From Dehalococcoidia bacterium (lineage in GTDB: Bacteria; Chloroflexota; Dehalococcoidia; UBA6926), in NCBI GenBank assembly GCA_009841045.1, contig VXMO01000043.1, positions 1 to 58,669 of the forward strand: 58,669 nucleotides of DNA. The letters are read 5' to 3'. Numbering within the stretch: position 1 is the stretch's first letter; each line of letters opens with the position of its first letter. This document shows, piece after piece, positions 33,448-42,016 of the stretch. A program made the translations under genes and the position numbers. The notes beneath the pieces were generated by a model. It had not been told where the DNA came from. It saw only the letters and a list, made by a program, of their open reading frames with translations, and searched no databases.

Positions 33448-33502
33448 TCTGGAAACCAACGGCAAGGACACAAGACAAGGGGAATCGAGGGGAGCTAACA
33501 AG

Positions 33503-34264
33503 ATGGCCACCTTGGAAGCACTACGGACGGAGTGGACGGAGGAGCGGCTCGCGCAGGTCAGCGCGGAGCTTGAGAACGCTCACCCGCGTGAGATCGTCCG
33601 CTGGGCAGTTGAAAACTTCTTCCCGGACATCACCCTGGCATGCAGCTTCGGTGGCGTGTCCGGCATGGTCCTGCTTGATATGGCCATGAACATCAACCCG
33701 GACGTATCGGTCTTTTACGTGGACACGGATTTCCTGTTCCCGGAAACCCACAATCTCAAAGACACGGCCGCCCGCCGCTACGGCATCCAGCCCATCGGGT
33801 TCAAGACGGACGTGACCGTTGCCCAGCAGGCAGCCCTGCACGGGCCGGAGTTGTGGAAAGTCGATCCTGATCTCTGCTGCGATATCCGCAAGGTCAAGCC
33901 GAACGAGGCTGCGCTGGTCGACCAAAAGGCATGGATCGCCGGCCTCCGCCGCGATCAGGGCGATACACGCAAGGACGTCGCAATCGTCGCGTGGGACACC
34001 AACTTCAACCTCATCAAGATCAACCCCCTTGCCAACTGGACCGAGGACGATGTCTGGGACTACATCCGCGAGAACAACGTGCCCTACAACGCTCTCCATG
34101 AGCAGGGTTATCCCAGCATCGGCTGCACGAATTGCACGCGGCCGGTTGAGCCGGGCGAGGATCCCCGCGCAGGCCGCTGGTCCGATTTCGAGGACAAGGT
34201 CGAGTGCGGCATCCACATCGACCCGGAGACGGGCAAGGTCGTATCAACAACAGCCGTCACCTGA
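33503..34264 (+). CDS. cysH: Adenylylsulfate (APS/PAPS) reductase
   Basis: The 253-residue thioredoxin-dependent reductase makes sulfite from APS. It has the nucleotide-binding ACSFGGVSGMVLLDMA, the tandem Cys pair C125-C126 (CCDIRKVKP) and C208-x2-C211 (GCTNC), which together ligate the 4Fe-4S cluster of APS-type enzymes. C235 in ECGIH is the catalytic Cys. The cluster cysteines indicate APS rather than PAPS as substrate. GGGGAG precedes ATG 33503. It is the first gene of a run of eight genes for sulfate reduction and siroheme synthesis. Confidence 0.95.
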   Translation: MATLEALRTEWTEERLAQVSAELENAHPREIVRWAVENFFPDITLACSFGGVSGMVLLDMAMNINPDVSVFYVDTDFLFPETHNLKDTAARRYGIQPIGFKTDVTVAQQAALHGPELWKVDPDLCCDIRKVKPNEAALVDQKAWIAGLRRDQGDTRKDVAIVAWDTNFNLIKINPLANWTEDDVWDYIRENNVPYNALHEQGYPSIGCTNCTRPVEPGEDPRAGRWSDFEDKVECGIHIDPETGKVVSTTAVT

Positions 34265-34307
34265 ATAGCAACAGCAACGGAAGAAGAGTCACAGGAGGAC
34301 ATACAGA

Positions 34308-34880
34308 GTGGCAACCGATCACAACGGAGTGACAGTTTGGTTCACCGGCCTTTCGGGCGCCGGCAAGAGCACCATCGCAGAGCGCCTGCTGGCAGTTCTG
34401 CAAGACCAGGGCATCAAGTCCGAGCTGCTGGACGGCGATATCGTTCGCACGAACCTCAGCAAGGGACTCGGATTCAGCAAGGAAGACCGTGACACCAACA
34501 TCCGGCGCATCGGCTTCGTCAGCGACCTGCTGACCCGCAACGGCGTCGTGAGCATCGTGTCTGCCATCTCGCCGTACCGTGAAGTGCGCGATGAGGTGCG
34601 CGAGCAGATAGGCGATTTCATTGAGGTTCACGTTCACGCCTCGCTTGATGAGTTGGTCAAGCGCGACGTTAAAGGCCTGTACGAGAAGGCGCTCAAGGGC
34701 GAGATTCCGAATTTCACCGGCGTCTCCGATCCCTATGAGGAGCCACTGAACCCCGAGGTTCTGGTCAACACGGAAGAGGAAGAGATTGAGGAGAGCCTCG
34801 GCAAGGTGCTCGCCGCGTTGGAGGAGCGGGACATCATCCCCTCCGGCGCGAGCAGGGAGTTGGCAGGGGTGGCAACCTAG
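34308..34880 (+). CDS. cysC: Adenylylsulfate kinase
   Basis: The 190-residue kinase phosphorylates APS to PAPS. It has P-loop GLSGAGKS (14-21), [32 protein letters not shown] and [25 protein letters not shown], all canonical. GTG 34308 follows an AGGAGG box. Because CysH here looks like an APS reductase, PAPS may serve sulfotransferases or be an alternative substrate. It lies between cysH and sat. Confidence 0.95.
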   Translation: MATDHNGVTVWFTGLSGAGKSTIAERLLAVLQDQGIKSELLDGDIVRTNLSKGLGFSKEDRDTNIRRIGFVSDLLTRNGVVSIVSAISPYREVRDEVREQIGDFIEVHVHASLDELVKRDVKGLYEKALKGEIPNFTGVSDPYEEPLNPEVLVNTEEEEIEESLGKVLAALEERDIIPSGASRELAGVAT

Positions 34881-34883
34881 ACG

Positions 34884-36092
34884 ATGACGACTTCAACACT
34901 GACCTCTCAAATAACGTCCCCTCACGCTGATATCGAGGAGACCATCGCCCCGCATGGCGGGACGCTGGTCGACCGATTCGCGACTCCGAACCAGACGATG
35001 GAGCTTCGCGAGCGAGCGCCGGAGTTGACCCACATCACGCTGAACGCGCGTGAGACGGCCGACTTGGACCTCATCGCCGTCGGGGCGATGAGCCCGCTGA
35101 CCGGTTTCATGAACCAGGCCGATTATGAGCGCACGGTGCACGAGATGCGTCTCGCGGATGGCACGCTCTGGAGCTTGCCAATCACCCTCTCAGCCCCCAA
35201 GGAAACAGCCCAGGGTCTAAAGCAAGGACAGGATGTCGTTCTGGTCGACCATACCGGCAGGCATCTGGCCATCCTGACCGTAGATGAGGTTTACGAATAC
35301 GACAAACAGGTGGAAGCTCAGAACGTCTTCGGCACAACGGAGGAGGCCCATCCCGGCGTCGCCTCAATGTACAGTCAGCACGACATGCTCATCGGCGGCT
35401 CTGTTACCGTCATCGAGCGCGAGAACCTGGAGCCGGAGTTGCGCCCATACCGCGAAGACCCCGCGCAGACGCGCGCTGCCTTCGCGGAGCGCCATTGGCG
35501 GACCATCGTCGGGTTCCAGACCCGCAACCCTGTCCACCGCGCCCATGAGTACATCCAGAAGTCCGCGCTGGAGATCGTTGACGGCCTGTTGCTCCACCCC
35601 CTTGTGGGTGAGACCAAGCCCGATGATATCCCGGCGGATGTCCGCATGAAGTGCTATGAGGCGCTGCTGGAGGGGTACTACCCGGAGGACCGCGTCCATC
35701 TGTCGGTGCTGCCGGCAGCCATGCGCTACGCAGGCCCGCGTGAAGCCGTGTTCCACGCCCTTGTTCGTAAGAACTACGGATGCACGCACTTCATCGTTGG
35801 CCGCGACCATGCCGGCGTCGGCAACTACTACGGTACGTATGACGCACAGGATCTCCTCCGCAGCCTGCCGCCGGAAGACTTGGGCATCACGCCGCTGTAC
35901 TTCGAGCACTCCTTCTATTGCAAGCGGTGCGAGGGCATGGCGTCCATGAAGACGTGCCCGTGCGGCCCTGAGCATAGAGTGTTCCTGAGCGGAACGCAGG
36001 TACGGGACATGCTCGCCCGTGGCGAGGTGCCTCCGATGGAGTTCACGCGGCCTGAAGTTGCAAAGATCCTCATCGAAGCCGCCCGCAATTAG
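34884..36092 (+). CDS. sat: Sulfate adenylyltransferase (ATP sulfurylase)
   Basis: The 402-residue homomeric ATP sulfurylase activates sulfate to APS. Active-site motifs are QTRNPVHRAHE (212-222), GRDHAGVGNYYGTYDAQ and FLSGTQVRDML. Near the C-terminus CKRCEGMASMKTCPCGPEH forms a zinc-binding loop as in thermophile and phototroph Sat enzymes. It starts 3 bp after the cysC stop. The Sat type, rather than CysD/CysN, fits a Chloroflexota-like lineage. Confidence 0.96.
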   Translation: MTTSTLTSQITSPHADIEETIAPHGGTLVDRFATPNQTMELRERAPELTHITLNARETADLDLIAVGAMSPLTGFMNQADYERTVHEMRLADGTLWSLPITLSAPKETAQGLKQGQDVVLVDHTGRHLAILTVDEVYEYDKQVEAQNVFGTTEEAHPGVASMYSQHDMLIGGSVTVIERENLEPELRPYREDPAQTRAAFAERHWRTIVGFQTRNPVHRAHEYIQKSALEIVDGLLLHPLVGETKPDDIPADVRMKCYEALLEGYYPEDRVHLSVLPAAMRYAGPREAVFHALVRKNYGCTHFIVGRDHAGVGNYYGTYDAQDLLRSLPPEDLGITPLYFEHSFYCKRCEGMASMKTCPCGPEHRVFLSGTQVRDMLARGEVPPMEFTRPEVAKILIEAARN

Positions 36093-36158
36093 TCGCTAAT
36101 TTGAGATTGCATTGCTAGGGGCGTATCCTAGCGGGGAGCTACGGGAGGGGAGAATCAA

Positions 36159-37961
36159 GTGACTGTGTCAACAGAGACGGGACAACGTTCCGCCCGACCC
36201 TCAATCATCCAGTACCTGGATGAGGAGATCGCCGACTACGAAGGCAAGGTCAAGGAGTTTCGCGCCGGAGAGATTCCGGAGGATGAGTTCATGTCCTTCC
36301 GGTTGCGCCTTGGTGTCTACGGCCAGAGGCAGCCGGATGCCCAGATGTTCCGCGTCAAGATTCCCGGCGGCCTCGCCCACGCAGACCAGTGGGACGCCAT
36401 CGGACAGATTGCCGAGCGGTGGGCGCCCCTTCGCAAGGGACACATCACCACCCGTGAGAACGTGCAGCTCCACCACCTCAAGCTGGAGGACGCGGCTAAG
36501 GCCATGCACCTGCTTCAGAGCGTCGGCCTCAGCACCAAGGAGGCGTGCGGCAACTCCGTTCGCAATATCACGTGCTGCCCCTTGGCAGGTATCTGCCCTG
36601 ATCAGGCGTTTGACATCGTCCCCTACATGGGCGCGTTCGCGCGCAATTTCGTGCGGCGCGATTTCACGTTCCACATGCCGCGCAAGGTCAAGCCTGCGTT
36701 CTCCTGCAGCGACAATGACTGCGCGTCGGTGGGCATGCACGACATTGGCTTTATCGCCCGCGTCAGAGAGATTGACGGCGAACAGGTCAAGGGCTTCAAA
36801 ATCACCGTCGGCGGCGGCACCTCAATCCAGCCTCTAATCGCAGAGACGATCTATGAGTTCGTGCCCGTCGATGAGTTCCTCCGCGTCTCCGAGGCCATGC
36901 TGCGCGTCTTCAACCGCACCGCGTGGCTGCGCCGCAACAAGATGAAGGCCCGCATCAAGGTCCTCATCCACACCGAGGGCATCGACTCCTTCCGCCAGCA
37001 GGTCGAAGAGGAGCTGCAGCAGGACTGGGCGCAGGACTACGAGGACAAGGATTACCTCCTCTTCCACGATGACGAAGAGGCGGACATCCCCGCCCTGCCA
37101 ATAGGTGTCGAGCCGCGCGGCGAGGATGATGCGGCTTTCAGGGCGTGGAAAGAGTCGAACGTCATTCCGCAAGAGGCGGACGGCTACAGCGTCGTTGGCG
37201 TCACGGTGACGCGTGGCGATCTTTCGCCGGAGCAGTACTACGGCACAGCGGAGATCTCCCGCAAGTACTCCAGTTACCGCATCCGCACCACCCCGGAGCA
37301 GAATATGATGTTCCGCTGGGTTCCCAACGCATTCCTCTACGACGTGTACAAGGAGCTTGAGGCACTCGATCTCCATGAGGGCGGCCTGAACCAGATCACG
37401 GACGTGACGTCCTGCCCAGGTACCGACAGTTGCAAGCTCGGTATCACATCATCCATGGGCCTCAACAAGGCCGTCGCCGATGCGGTTCGCAATCCCAACG
37501 GCCACGAGAGCCTTCTGCAAGACCCCCTCATCAAGCAGATGCACATCAAGATGAGCGGCTGCCCCAATGGCTGCGGACGCCACCACGTCTCTGACATCGG
37601 CTTCCATGGCGCGTTCATCAAGGGCCCCGGCGGCGGACAGATTCCGGCGTATGAGGTCTTCCTGGGCGGCAGTCATGAGAACGCGGACATGCGCTTCGGC
37701 GTGCGGCCGCGCGGCAAGATTCCCGCCAAGAAGGTCACGCAAGCCGTGTTCCACATCCTCCGGTACTACAAGGACAACCGCGAGGACGGCGAGCTGTTCA
37801 AGGACTTCGCCCACCGGCTGGGGCGTGAGCCGTTCGAGGACATCGTCAAGGAATACCAGGACATCGGCCCGCTCAACAAGGCGAATCTCGAGCACTACAT
37901 TGACTACGACAAGTCCGTGCTGTACGTCATGGAGCGCGGCGAGGGTGAGTGCGCGACGTAG
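36159..37961 (+). CDS. Assimilatory sulfite (nitrite/sulfite) reductase, siroheme type
   Basis: The 600-residue hemoprotein has two ferredoxin-like half domains and two siroheme/4Fe-4S domains. Cluster ligands are C419-x5-C425 (CPGTDSC) and C468-x3-C472 (CPNGC), with the siroheme-binding RxR-type segment HITTRENVQLHH. Reduces sulfite to sulfide with six electrons, probably from ferredoxin. Sequence alone does not separate sulfite from nitrite reductase, but position after sat and before siroheme genes favours sulfite. GTG 36159 is preceded by GGGAGGGGAG. Confidence 0.9.
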   Translation: MTVSTETGQRSARPSIIQYLDEEIADYEGKVKEFRAGEIPEDEFMSFRLRLGVYGQRQPDAQMFRVKIPGGLAHADQWDAIGQIAERWAPLRKGHITTRENVQLHHLKLEDAAKAMHLLQSVGLSTKEACGNSVRNITCCPLAGICPDQAFDIVPYMGAFARNFVRRDFTFHMPRKVKPAFSCSDNDCASVGMHDIGFIARVREIDGEQVKGFKITVGGGTSIQPLIAETIYEFVPVDEFLRVSEAMLRVFNRTAWLRRNKMKARIKVLIHTEGIDSFRQQVEEELQQDWAQDYEDKDYLLFHDDEEADIPALPIGVEPRGEDDAAFRAWKESNVIPQEADGYSVVGVTVTRGDLSPEQYYGTAEISRKYSSYRIRTTPEQNMMFRWVPNAFLYDVYKELEALDLHEGGLNQITDVTSCPGTDSCKLGITSSMGLNKAVADAVRNPNGHESLLQDPLIKQMHIKMSGCPNGCGRHHVSDIGFHGAFIKGPGGGQIPAYEVFLGGSHENADMRFGVRPRGKIPAKKVTQAVFHILRYYKDNREDGELFKDFAHRLGREPFEDIVKEYQDIGPLNKANLEHYIDYDKSVLYVMERGEGECAT

Positions 37962-38018
37962 GCTCAAAGCGCGCAAGTTGCTGAGTGATCGGAATGGACT
38001 GAGAAAGAGGGGCGGGAC

Positions 38019-38876
38019 GTGGCTGACCTTAAGGGACGGCGAATCGTGGTCCTTGAGGCACGAATGCCCTCTGAACTCGGCAACCTTGTTGCCCGCCACG
38101 GCGGAGAGGCCGTCAGCGCTCCTGCCCTGCGCGAAGCGGCGCTCCCACTGCAGCAGGACGTTCGGGACGTCGTCGACGGCATCTGCGCCCACACGATCAA
38201 GGCGGCTGTCTTCCTCACGGGAGTCGGCGCGCGCGCCCTGATCAACGCCGCCGACCAGCTTGGCCGCAAGAACGAGTTTCTGGACGCCCTCTGCGCAACA
38301 ACCGTCATATGCCGCGGCCCAAAGCCTGTTGCCGTCCTCAAGCCGCTCAACGTGCCGATAGCGCTCGTCTCACCATCGCCCTACACCTCTGAGGACTTGT
38401 TGGCGGCCCTCAAGGAGTCTGACATCGATCTGAAGGGCAAGCGCATCTCGCTTCAGCACTACGGCGAGGTCAACGCATGGCTACGCGGAGAGCTTGAGGC
38501 GCTGGGCGCGGACGTTCTTGAAGTATCGCTCTACTCGTGGCAACTCCCGGAAGACACGCGCCCCGTCATCGACGCAATCGCGCTGATGCTCACCCAAAAC
38601 GTCGACGCTGTCATGCTAACCACACAATCGCAGGCCCATAACCTCTTCCGTATCGCAGAGCAGGTGGGGCTTGTTGACGAGCTTCGCGAGGCGCTGTCCT
38701 CGGGAATCGTCGTCGCATCCGTCGGCCCTGTTTGCACACGAGCGCTGCGCGAGCACGGCGTTGAGCCGCACGTTGAGCCGGTCAATCCAAAGATGGGCCC
38801 GCTCGTGCTCGCGCTGGCCGACCATTTCGCCAACACATCCGCAGAATCCACTGTGGCTGCCGCCACGAGGCCCTAA
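38019..38876 (+). CDS. hemD: Uroporphyrinogen-III synthase (stand-alone)
   Basis: The 285-residue two-lobed HemD-fold protein opens LKGRRIVVLEARMPSELGNLVARHGGEAVSAP and has AVFLTGVGARALI, LKGKRISLQHYGEVNAWL, AVMLTTQSQAHNLF and ASVGPVCTRALREHG. It cyclises hydroxymethylbilane to uroporphyrinogen III. GTG 38019 follows an AGAGGGGCGGG box. A second HemD domain is fused to CobA two genes downstream, so one of the two may have a different role or timing. Confidence 0.85.
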   Translation: MADLKGRRIVVLEARMPSELGNLVARHGGEAVSAPALREAALPLQQDVRDVVDGICAHTIKAAVFLTGVGARALINAADQLGRKNEFLDALCATTVICRGPKPVAVLKPLNVPIALVSPSPYTSEDLLAALKESDIDLKGKRISLQHYGEVNAWLRGELEALGADVLEVSLYSWQLPEDTRPVIDAIALMLTQNVDAVMLTTQSQAHNLFRIAEQVGLVDELREALSSGIVVASVGPVCTRALREHGVEPHVEPVNPKMGPLVLALADHFANTSAESTVAAATRP

Positions 38877-38905
38877 GCGGCCCTGGGCCGCCTCTGAACA
38901 CTCGC

Positions 38906-39547
38906 ATGGGCTACTTTCCCGTCTATCTTGACCTGCGCGGCAGGCACTGCGTCGTCATCGGTGACGATGATGAGGCGCAGATGAAGGCAGGCGCGTTGGT
39001 TGAAGCGGGCGCAGTCGTGACCGTCATCTCCCCTATGGAGCGACCCCGTTTTACAGAAATGGCGGAGCAGGGACACATCACCCTGCACTCTCGCAACTAT
39101 GAGCCCGGTGATCTCAAGGACGCGTTCCTGGCCATCTCAGCCACAACGCATGACCGACCGCTCAGCGAGGCAATAAAGGCTGAGGCCGAGCGTGAAAAGT
39201 GCCTGTTGAACGTCGTGGACATCACTGATCTCTGCACATGGATCTACCCCGCGCTCGTACGACGTGGCGACGCAACGGTCGCCATCTCAACCAACGGCCG
39301 CAGCCCCGCCATGGCGTCATTCCTGCGCCGCGAGATAGACGAGGCGCTGCCGGCCGAATACGGCATGTTGCTCGACGTTCTCGCGGATGTGCGCGCAGAC
39401 TTGCGCCGCGATGGCAAGAGTCCTTCGTCAAGTCGCTGGCAGACCGCGCTGAACGACGACAAGACCCGCACGCTCATTTCAGCGGGCGATGAGGCCGGTC
39501 TGCGGGATCGCCTCGTGGCGCTGCTGACGGATGGGAGTGGTGGCTAA
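38906..39547 (+). CDS. Precorrin-2 dehydrogenase / sirohydrochlorin ferrochelatase (Met8-like)
   Basis: The 213-residue protein corresponds to the N-terminal half of CysG. It has a Rossmann segment VVIGDDDEAQMKAGALVEAGAVVTVIS, LFLAISATT-like region and STNGRSPAMASFLRREIDEALP. It oxidises precorrin-2 and inserts Fe to make siroheme. The usual glycine-rich GGG is replaced by GDDDEAQ, a mild departure in the NAD site. Its end overlaps the cobA-hemD start by 17 bp. Confidence 0.88.
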   Translation: MGYFPVYLDLRGRHCVVIGDDDEAQMKAGALVEAGAVVTVISPMERPRFTEMAEQGHITLHSRNYEPGDLKDAFLAISATTHDRPLSEAIKAEAEREKCLLNVVDITDLCTWIYPALVRRGDATVAISTNGRSPAMASFLRREIDEALPAEYGMLLDVLADVRADLRRDGKSPSSSRWQTALNDDKTRTLISAGDEAGLRDRLVALLTDGSGG

Positions 39548-41039
39548 AGGCGGCATCGTCCACCTGGTGGGAGCCGGGCCCGGCGATCCCGGACTTATCA
39601 CGGTACGGGGCGCGAGGCTGGTGCGCCGCGCCGATGTTATCGTCTATGACAGGCTTGTGAACTCATCTCTGCTAGCTGAGGCACGGGCCGGCGTGGAGAT
39701 GGTCGACGTCGGCAAGCACCCATCGCGCGGCGGCGAACATCTGCAAGAAGAGATCAATGAGCTGCTGATCTCACGGGCGCGTGGGGGCGCGCGGGTCGTA
39801 CGGCTCAAGGGTGGCGACCCGTTCCTGTTTGGGCGCGGAGGCGAAGAGGCAGCCGCGCTGGCAGAGGCAGGCGTAGATTTTGACGTGGTACCCGGCGTCA
39901 CGTCCGCCCTCGCAGGGCCTGCATACGCGGGAATACCCGTCACCGATCGCAACCTCGCCTCCGGCGTGCGTATCTATACCGGGCAGCAGGCGGACAACGC
40001 TCAGCCAATGACCCCGACCAACCAGACGTCAATCGTTCTCATGGGCGTCCGCACACTTGCCAACACGGTCAGGGCGATGCTCATGGCCGGCTGGCCGGAA
40101 GACACGCCCGCCGCGGTCATTGAACAGGCAACGACATCACGCCAACGGACGACCACGGCTACCCTTGAAACAATCGTGGCGGCGTCATCGGAGGTTGGTA
40201 TTCGCCCGCCCGCTGTCTTCATCTGCGGGCAGGTTGTCAGCCTGCGGGACAGCATAGCCTGGCTGGAGAATAGGCCGTTGTTTGGACACCGCCTGATGGT
40301 GCTGCGCGGAGAGACGCGAGCGGCAGAGCTCATCACATTGCTGGATGACGCCGGGGCGGAAGTTGTCCACGTCCCCGCCGTCGCCTTCGATGGCACGGAC
40401 GATTGGACCGAAACGGATTCGGCCATCGAGAGACTGCCGGCCTACCGATGGATCGCGTTTACAAGCGTCAACGGAGTCGATTTCTTCATGAGCCGACTAC
40501 TCGCCAGTGGACAGGACGCCCGCTCTTTGGCAACGGCGCGAATCGCGGCCATCGGCCCTGCAACAGCATCTGCCCTCAACCGCCACGGCCTGAAAGCAGA
40601 CCTGGTCCCCGGCAGATTCAATACCGGCGCGTTGGCGGAAGCAATCGCCGTAGAATCCGATCAGGGCAACGCGGTGTTGCTGCCGCGCGGCAACCTCGCC
40701 GACGATGCCCTGCCAAACGCCCTCACCGAACACGGTCTCGCGCCAACCCCCATCGTGGTCTACAGGACACTCCCCGGCCCAAATCTTGCGGAGCGCGCCA
40801 TGGCTGCCATTGAGCGCGGCATCGACGCCGTCCTCATCACCAGCCCGTCAACGGCGCGCAACTTGGTTGAAGCGCTCGGCGAAGACCGTTCGCTGCTGGA
40901 CGGGATCCCGATTGTCTCCGCCGGCCCGACAACATCACGCGGCGCAGAGGATGTCGGCCTGCGCGTCACGCAGGAAGCAACCGAACACACCGCATCCGGT
41001 CTTGTCGACGCCACCCTTGTCTGGGCGCGGAGCGACTGA
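39531..41039 (+). CDS. cobA-hemD: Uroporphyrinogen-III C-methyltransferase fused to HemD
   Basis: The 502-residue fusion has an N-terminal SUMT domain (about 5-245) with HLVGAGPGDPGLITVRGARLV, YDRLV, RLKGGDPFLFGRGGEEA and PGVTSALAGPAYAGIPVTDR. A C-terminal uroporphyrinogen-III synthase domain follows (about 255-500: HRLMVLRGETRAAELITLLDDAGAEV, AFTSVNGVDFF, LITSPSTARNLVE). It makes precorrin-2 from hydroxymethylbilane with SAM. ATG 39531 is used; GTG 39537 or 39540 are alternatives. CobA-HemD fusions are well known in Firmicutes and Chloroflexota. Confidence 0.93.
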   Translation: MGVVAKGGIVHLVGAGPGDPGLITVRGARLVRRADVIVYDRLVNSSLLAEARAGVEMVDVGKHPSRGGEHLQEEINELLISRARGGARVVRLKGGDPFLFGRGGEEAAALAEAGVDFDVVPGVTSALAGPAYAGIPVTDRNLASGVRIYTGQQADNAQPMTPTNQTSIVLMGVRTLANTVRAMLMAGWPEDTPAAVIEQATTSRQRTTTATLETIVAASSEVGIRPPAVFICGQVVSLRDSIAWLENRPLFGHRLMVLRGETRAAELITLLDDAGAEVVHVPAVAFDGTDDWTETDSAIERLPAYRWIAFTSVNGVDFFMSRLLASGQDARSLATARIAAIGPATASALNRHGLKADLVPGRFNTGALAEAIAVESDQGNAVLLPRGNLADDALPNALTEHGLAPTPIVVYRTLPGPNLAERAMAAIERGIDAVLITSPSTARNLVEALGEDRSLLDGIPIVSAGPTTSRGAEDVGLRVTQEATEHTASGLVDATLVWARSD

Positions 41040-42007
41040 TGGCCGTCGCTGACGACCGTCGCGTGCTGCGCGTGGGCACGCGGAGAAGCCCTCTAGCAAT
41101 CATCCAGACCGAGCTGTTCATGGAGGCCGTGTACGCGAAAGAGCCAACGCTTGAGTTTGAGATTGTCGGCATCGACACAACGTCAGATCGACACCCCACC
41201 TCTGCCTTCCCCGATCTTGGACAGGGGGTCTTCGTCAAGGAAATCCAGATCGCGCTGGCGAACGGTGAGATTGATTTCGCGGTGCATAGCCTCAAAGACC
41301 TGCCCACACGCCTCCCCCCCGGCCATACCCTCGCGGGCGTCATGCAGCGCGCCGATCCCCGAGACGTTCTGGTAACACGCGACGGCTCACGGTTGAATGA
41401 ACTCCCCGCCGAGGCGCGCGTCGGGACGGGCAGCATCCGCCGCGCCGCGCAGATACTGGCCGCCAGACCCGATCTGATCATCGTCCTCCTTCGCGGCAAC
41501 GTGGCGACGCGCGTTAGCAAGGTAACAGGCGAAGGACGAGCAATCGAGGCGGAGGCGGCCGTTTTGGCCGCGGTCGGACTGCAGCGGCTGGGAATGGAAG
41601 AGGTGATAACGGAATACCTTGAGCCGGATGTAATGCTGCCCGCAGTGGGTCAGGCATTCATTGGCATCGAATGTCGTGAAGATGATGAGCAGGCATGCGC
41701 CGTTGCCGCCCTTGCCGAGGAGCCCGAAGGCCGGATCGCCGCGGATGCCGAGCGGGCATTTCTTGCGGCCGTCGGAGGATTCTGTCGCACACCCCTGGCC
41801 AGCCTCGCGGAGGTCACGGACGGCGTGCTCTCAATCGAGGCGCTGGCTGCCAACGTGGACGGCTCCATCGTCTTGCGTGAGTTCGCGAGAGTGGATGCCG
41901 CAACACCGCCCGATGAGATTGGCGGACGCCTGCTTGAGTCACTTTACGCGCGCGGAGCGCGCGACTTTATTGTCCTGGACGACTCGCCGACCACGGACGA
42001 AGACTAG
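41039..42007 (+). CDS. hemC: Hydroxymethylbilane synthase (porphobilinogen deaminase)
   Basis: The 322-residue enzyme polymerises four porphobilinogens. Canonical motifs are VGTRRSPLAIIQTE, GQGVFVKEIQIALANGEIDF, HSLKDLPTRLPPG, GTGSIRRAAQI and LRGNVATRVSKV; C249 (GGFCRTPLA) carries the dipyrromethane cofactor. It starts inside the cobA-hemD stop (TGATG), so it is translationally coupled. With hemD, cobA-hemD and met8 it completes the path from porphobilinogen to siroheme. Confidence 0.96.
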   Translation: MAVADDRRVLRVGTRRSPLAIIQTELFMEAVYAKEPTLEFEIVGIDTTSDRHPTSAFPDLGQGVFVKEIQIALANGEIDFAVHSLKDLPTRLPPGHTLAGVMQRADPRDVLVTRDGSRLNELPAEARVGTGSIRRAAQILAARPDLIIVLLRGNVATRVSKVTGEGRAIEAEAAVLAAVGLQRLGMEEVITEYLEPDVMLPAVGQAFIGIECREDDEQACAVAALAEEPEGRIAADAERAFLAAVGGFCRTPLASLAEVTDGVLSIEALAANVDGSIVLREFARVDAATPPDEIGGRLLESLYARGARDFIVLDDSPTTDED

Positions 42008-42016
42008 ACGCTATCG

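Noticed and set aside
36159-37961. Dissimilatory sulfite reductase or nitrite reductase of a respiratory system
   Set aside because: Single-chain siroheme protein in an operon with Sat, CysC, CysH and siroheme genes; no DsrAB, Apr or nitrate genes nearby.
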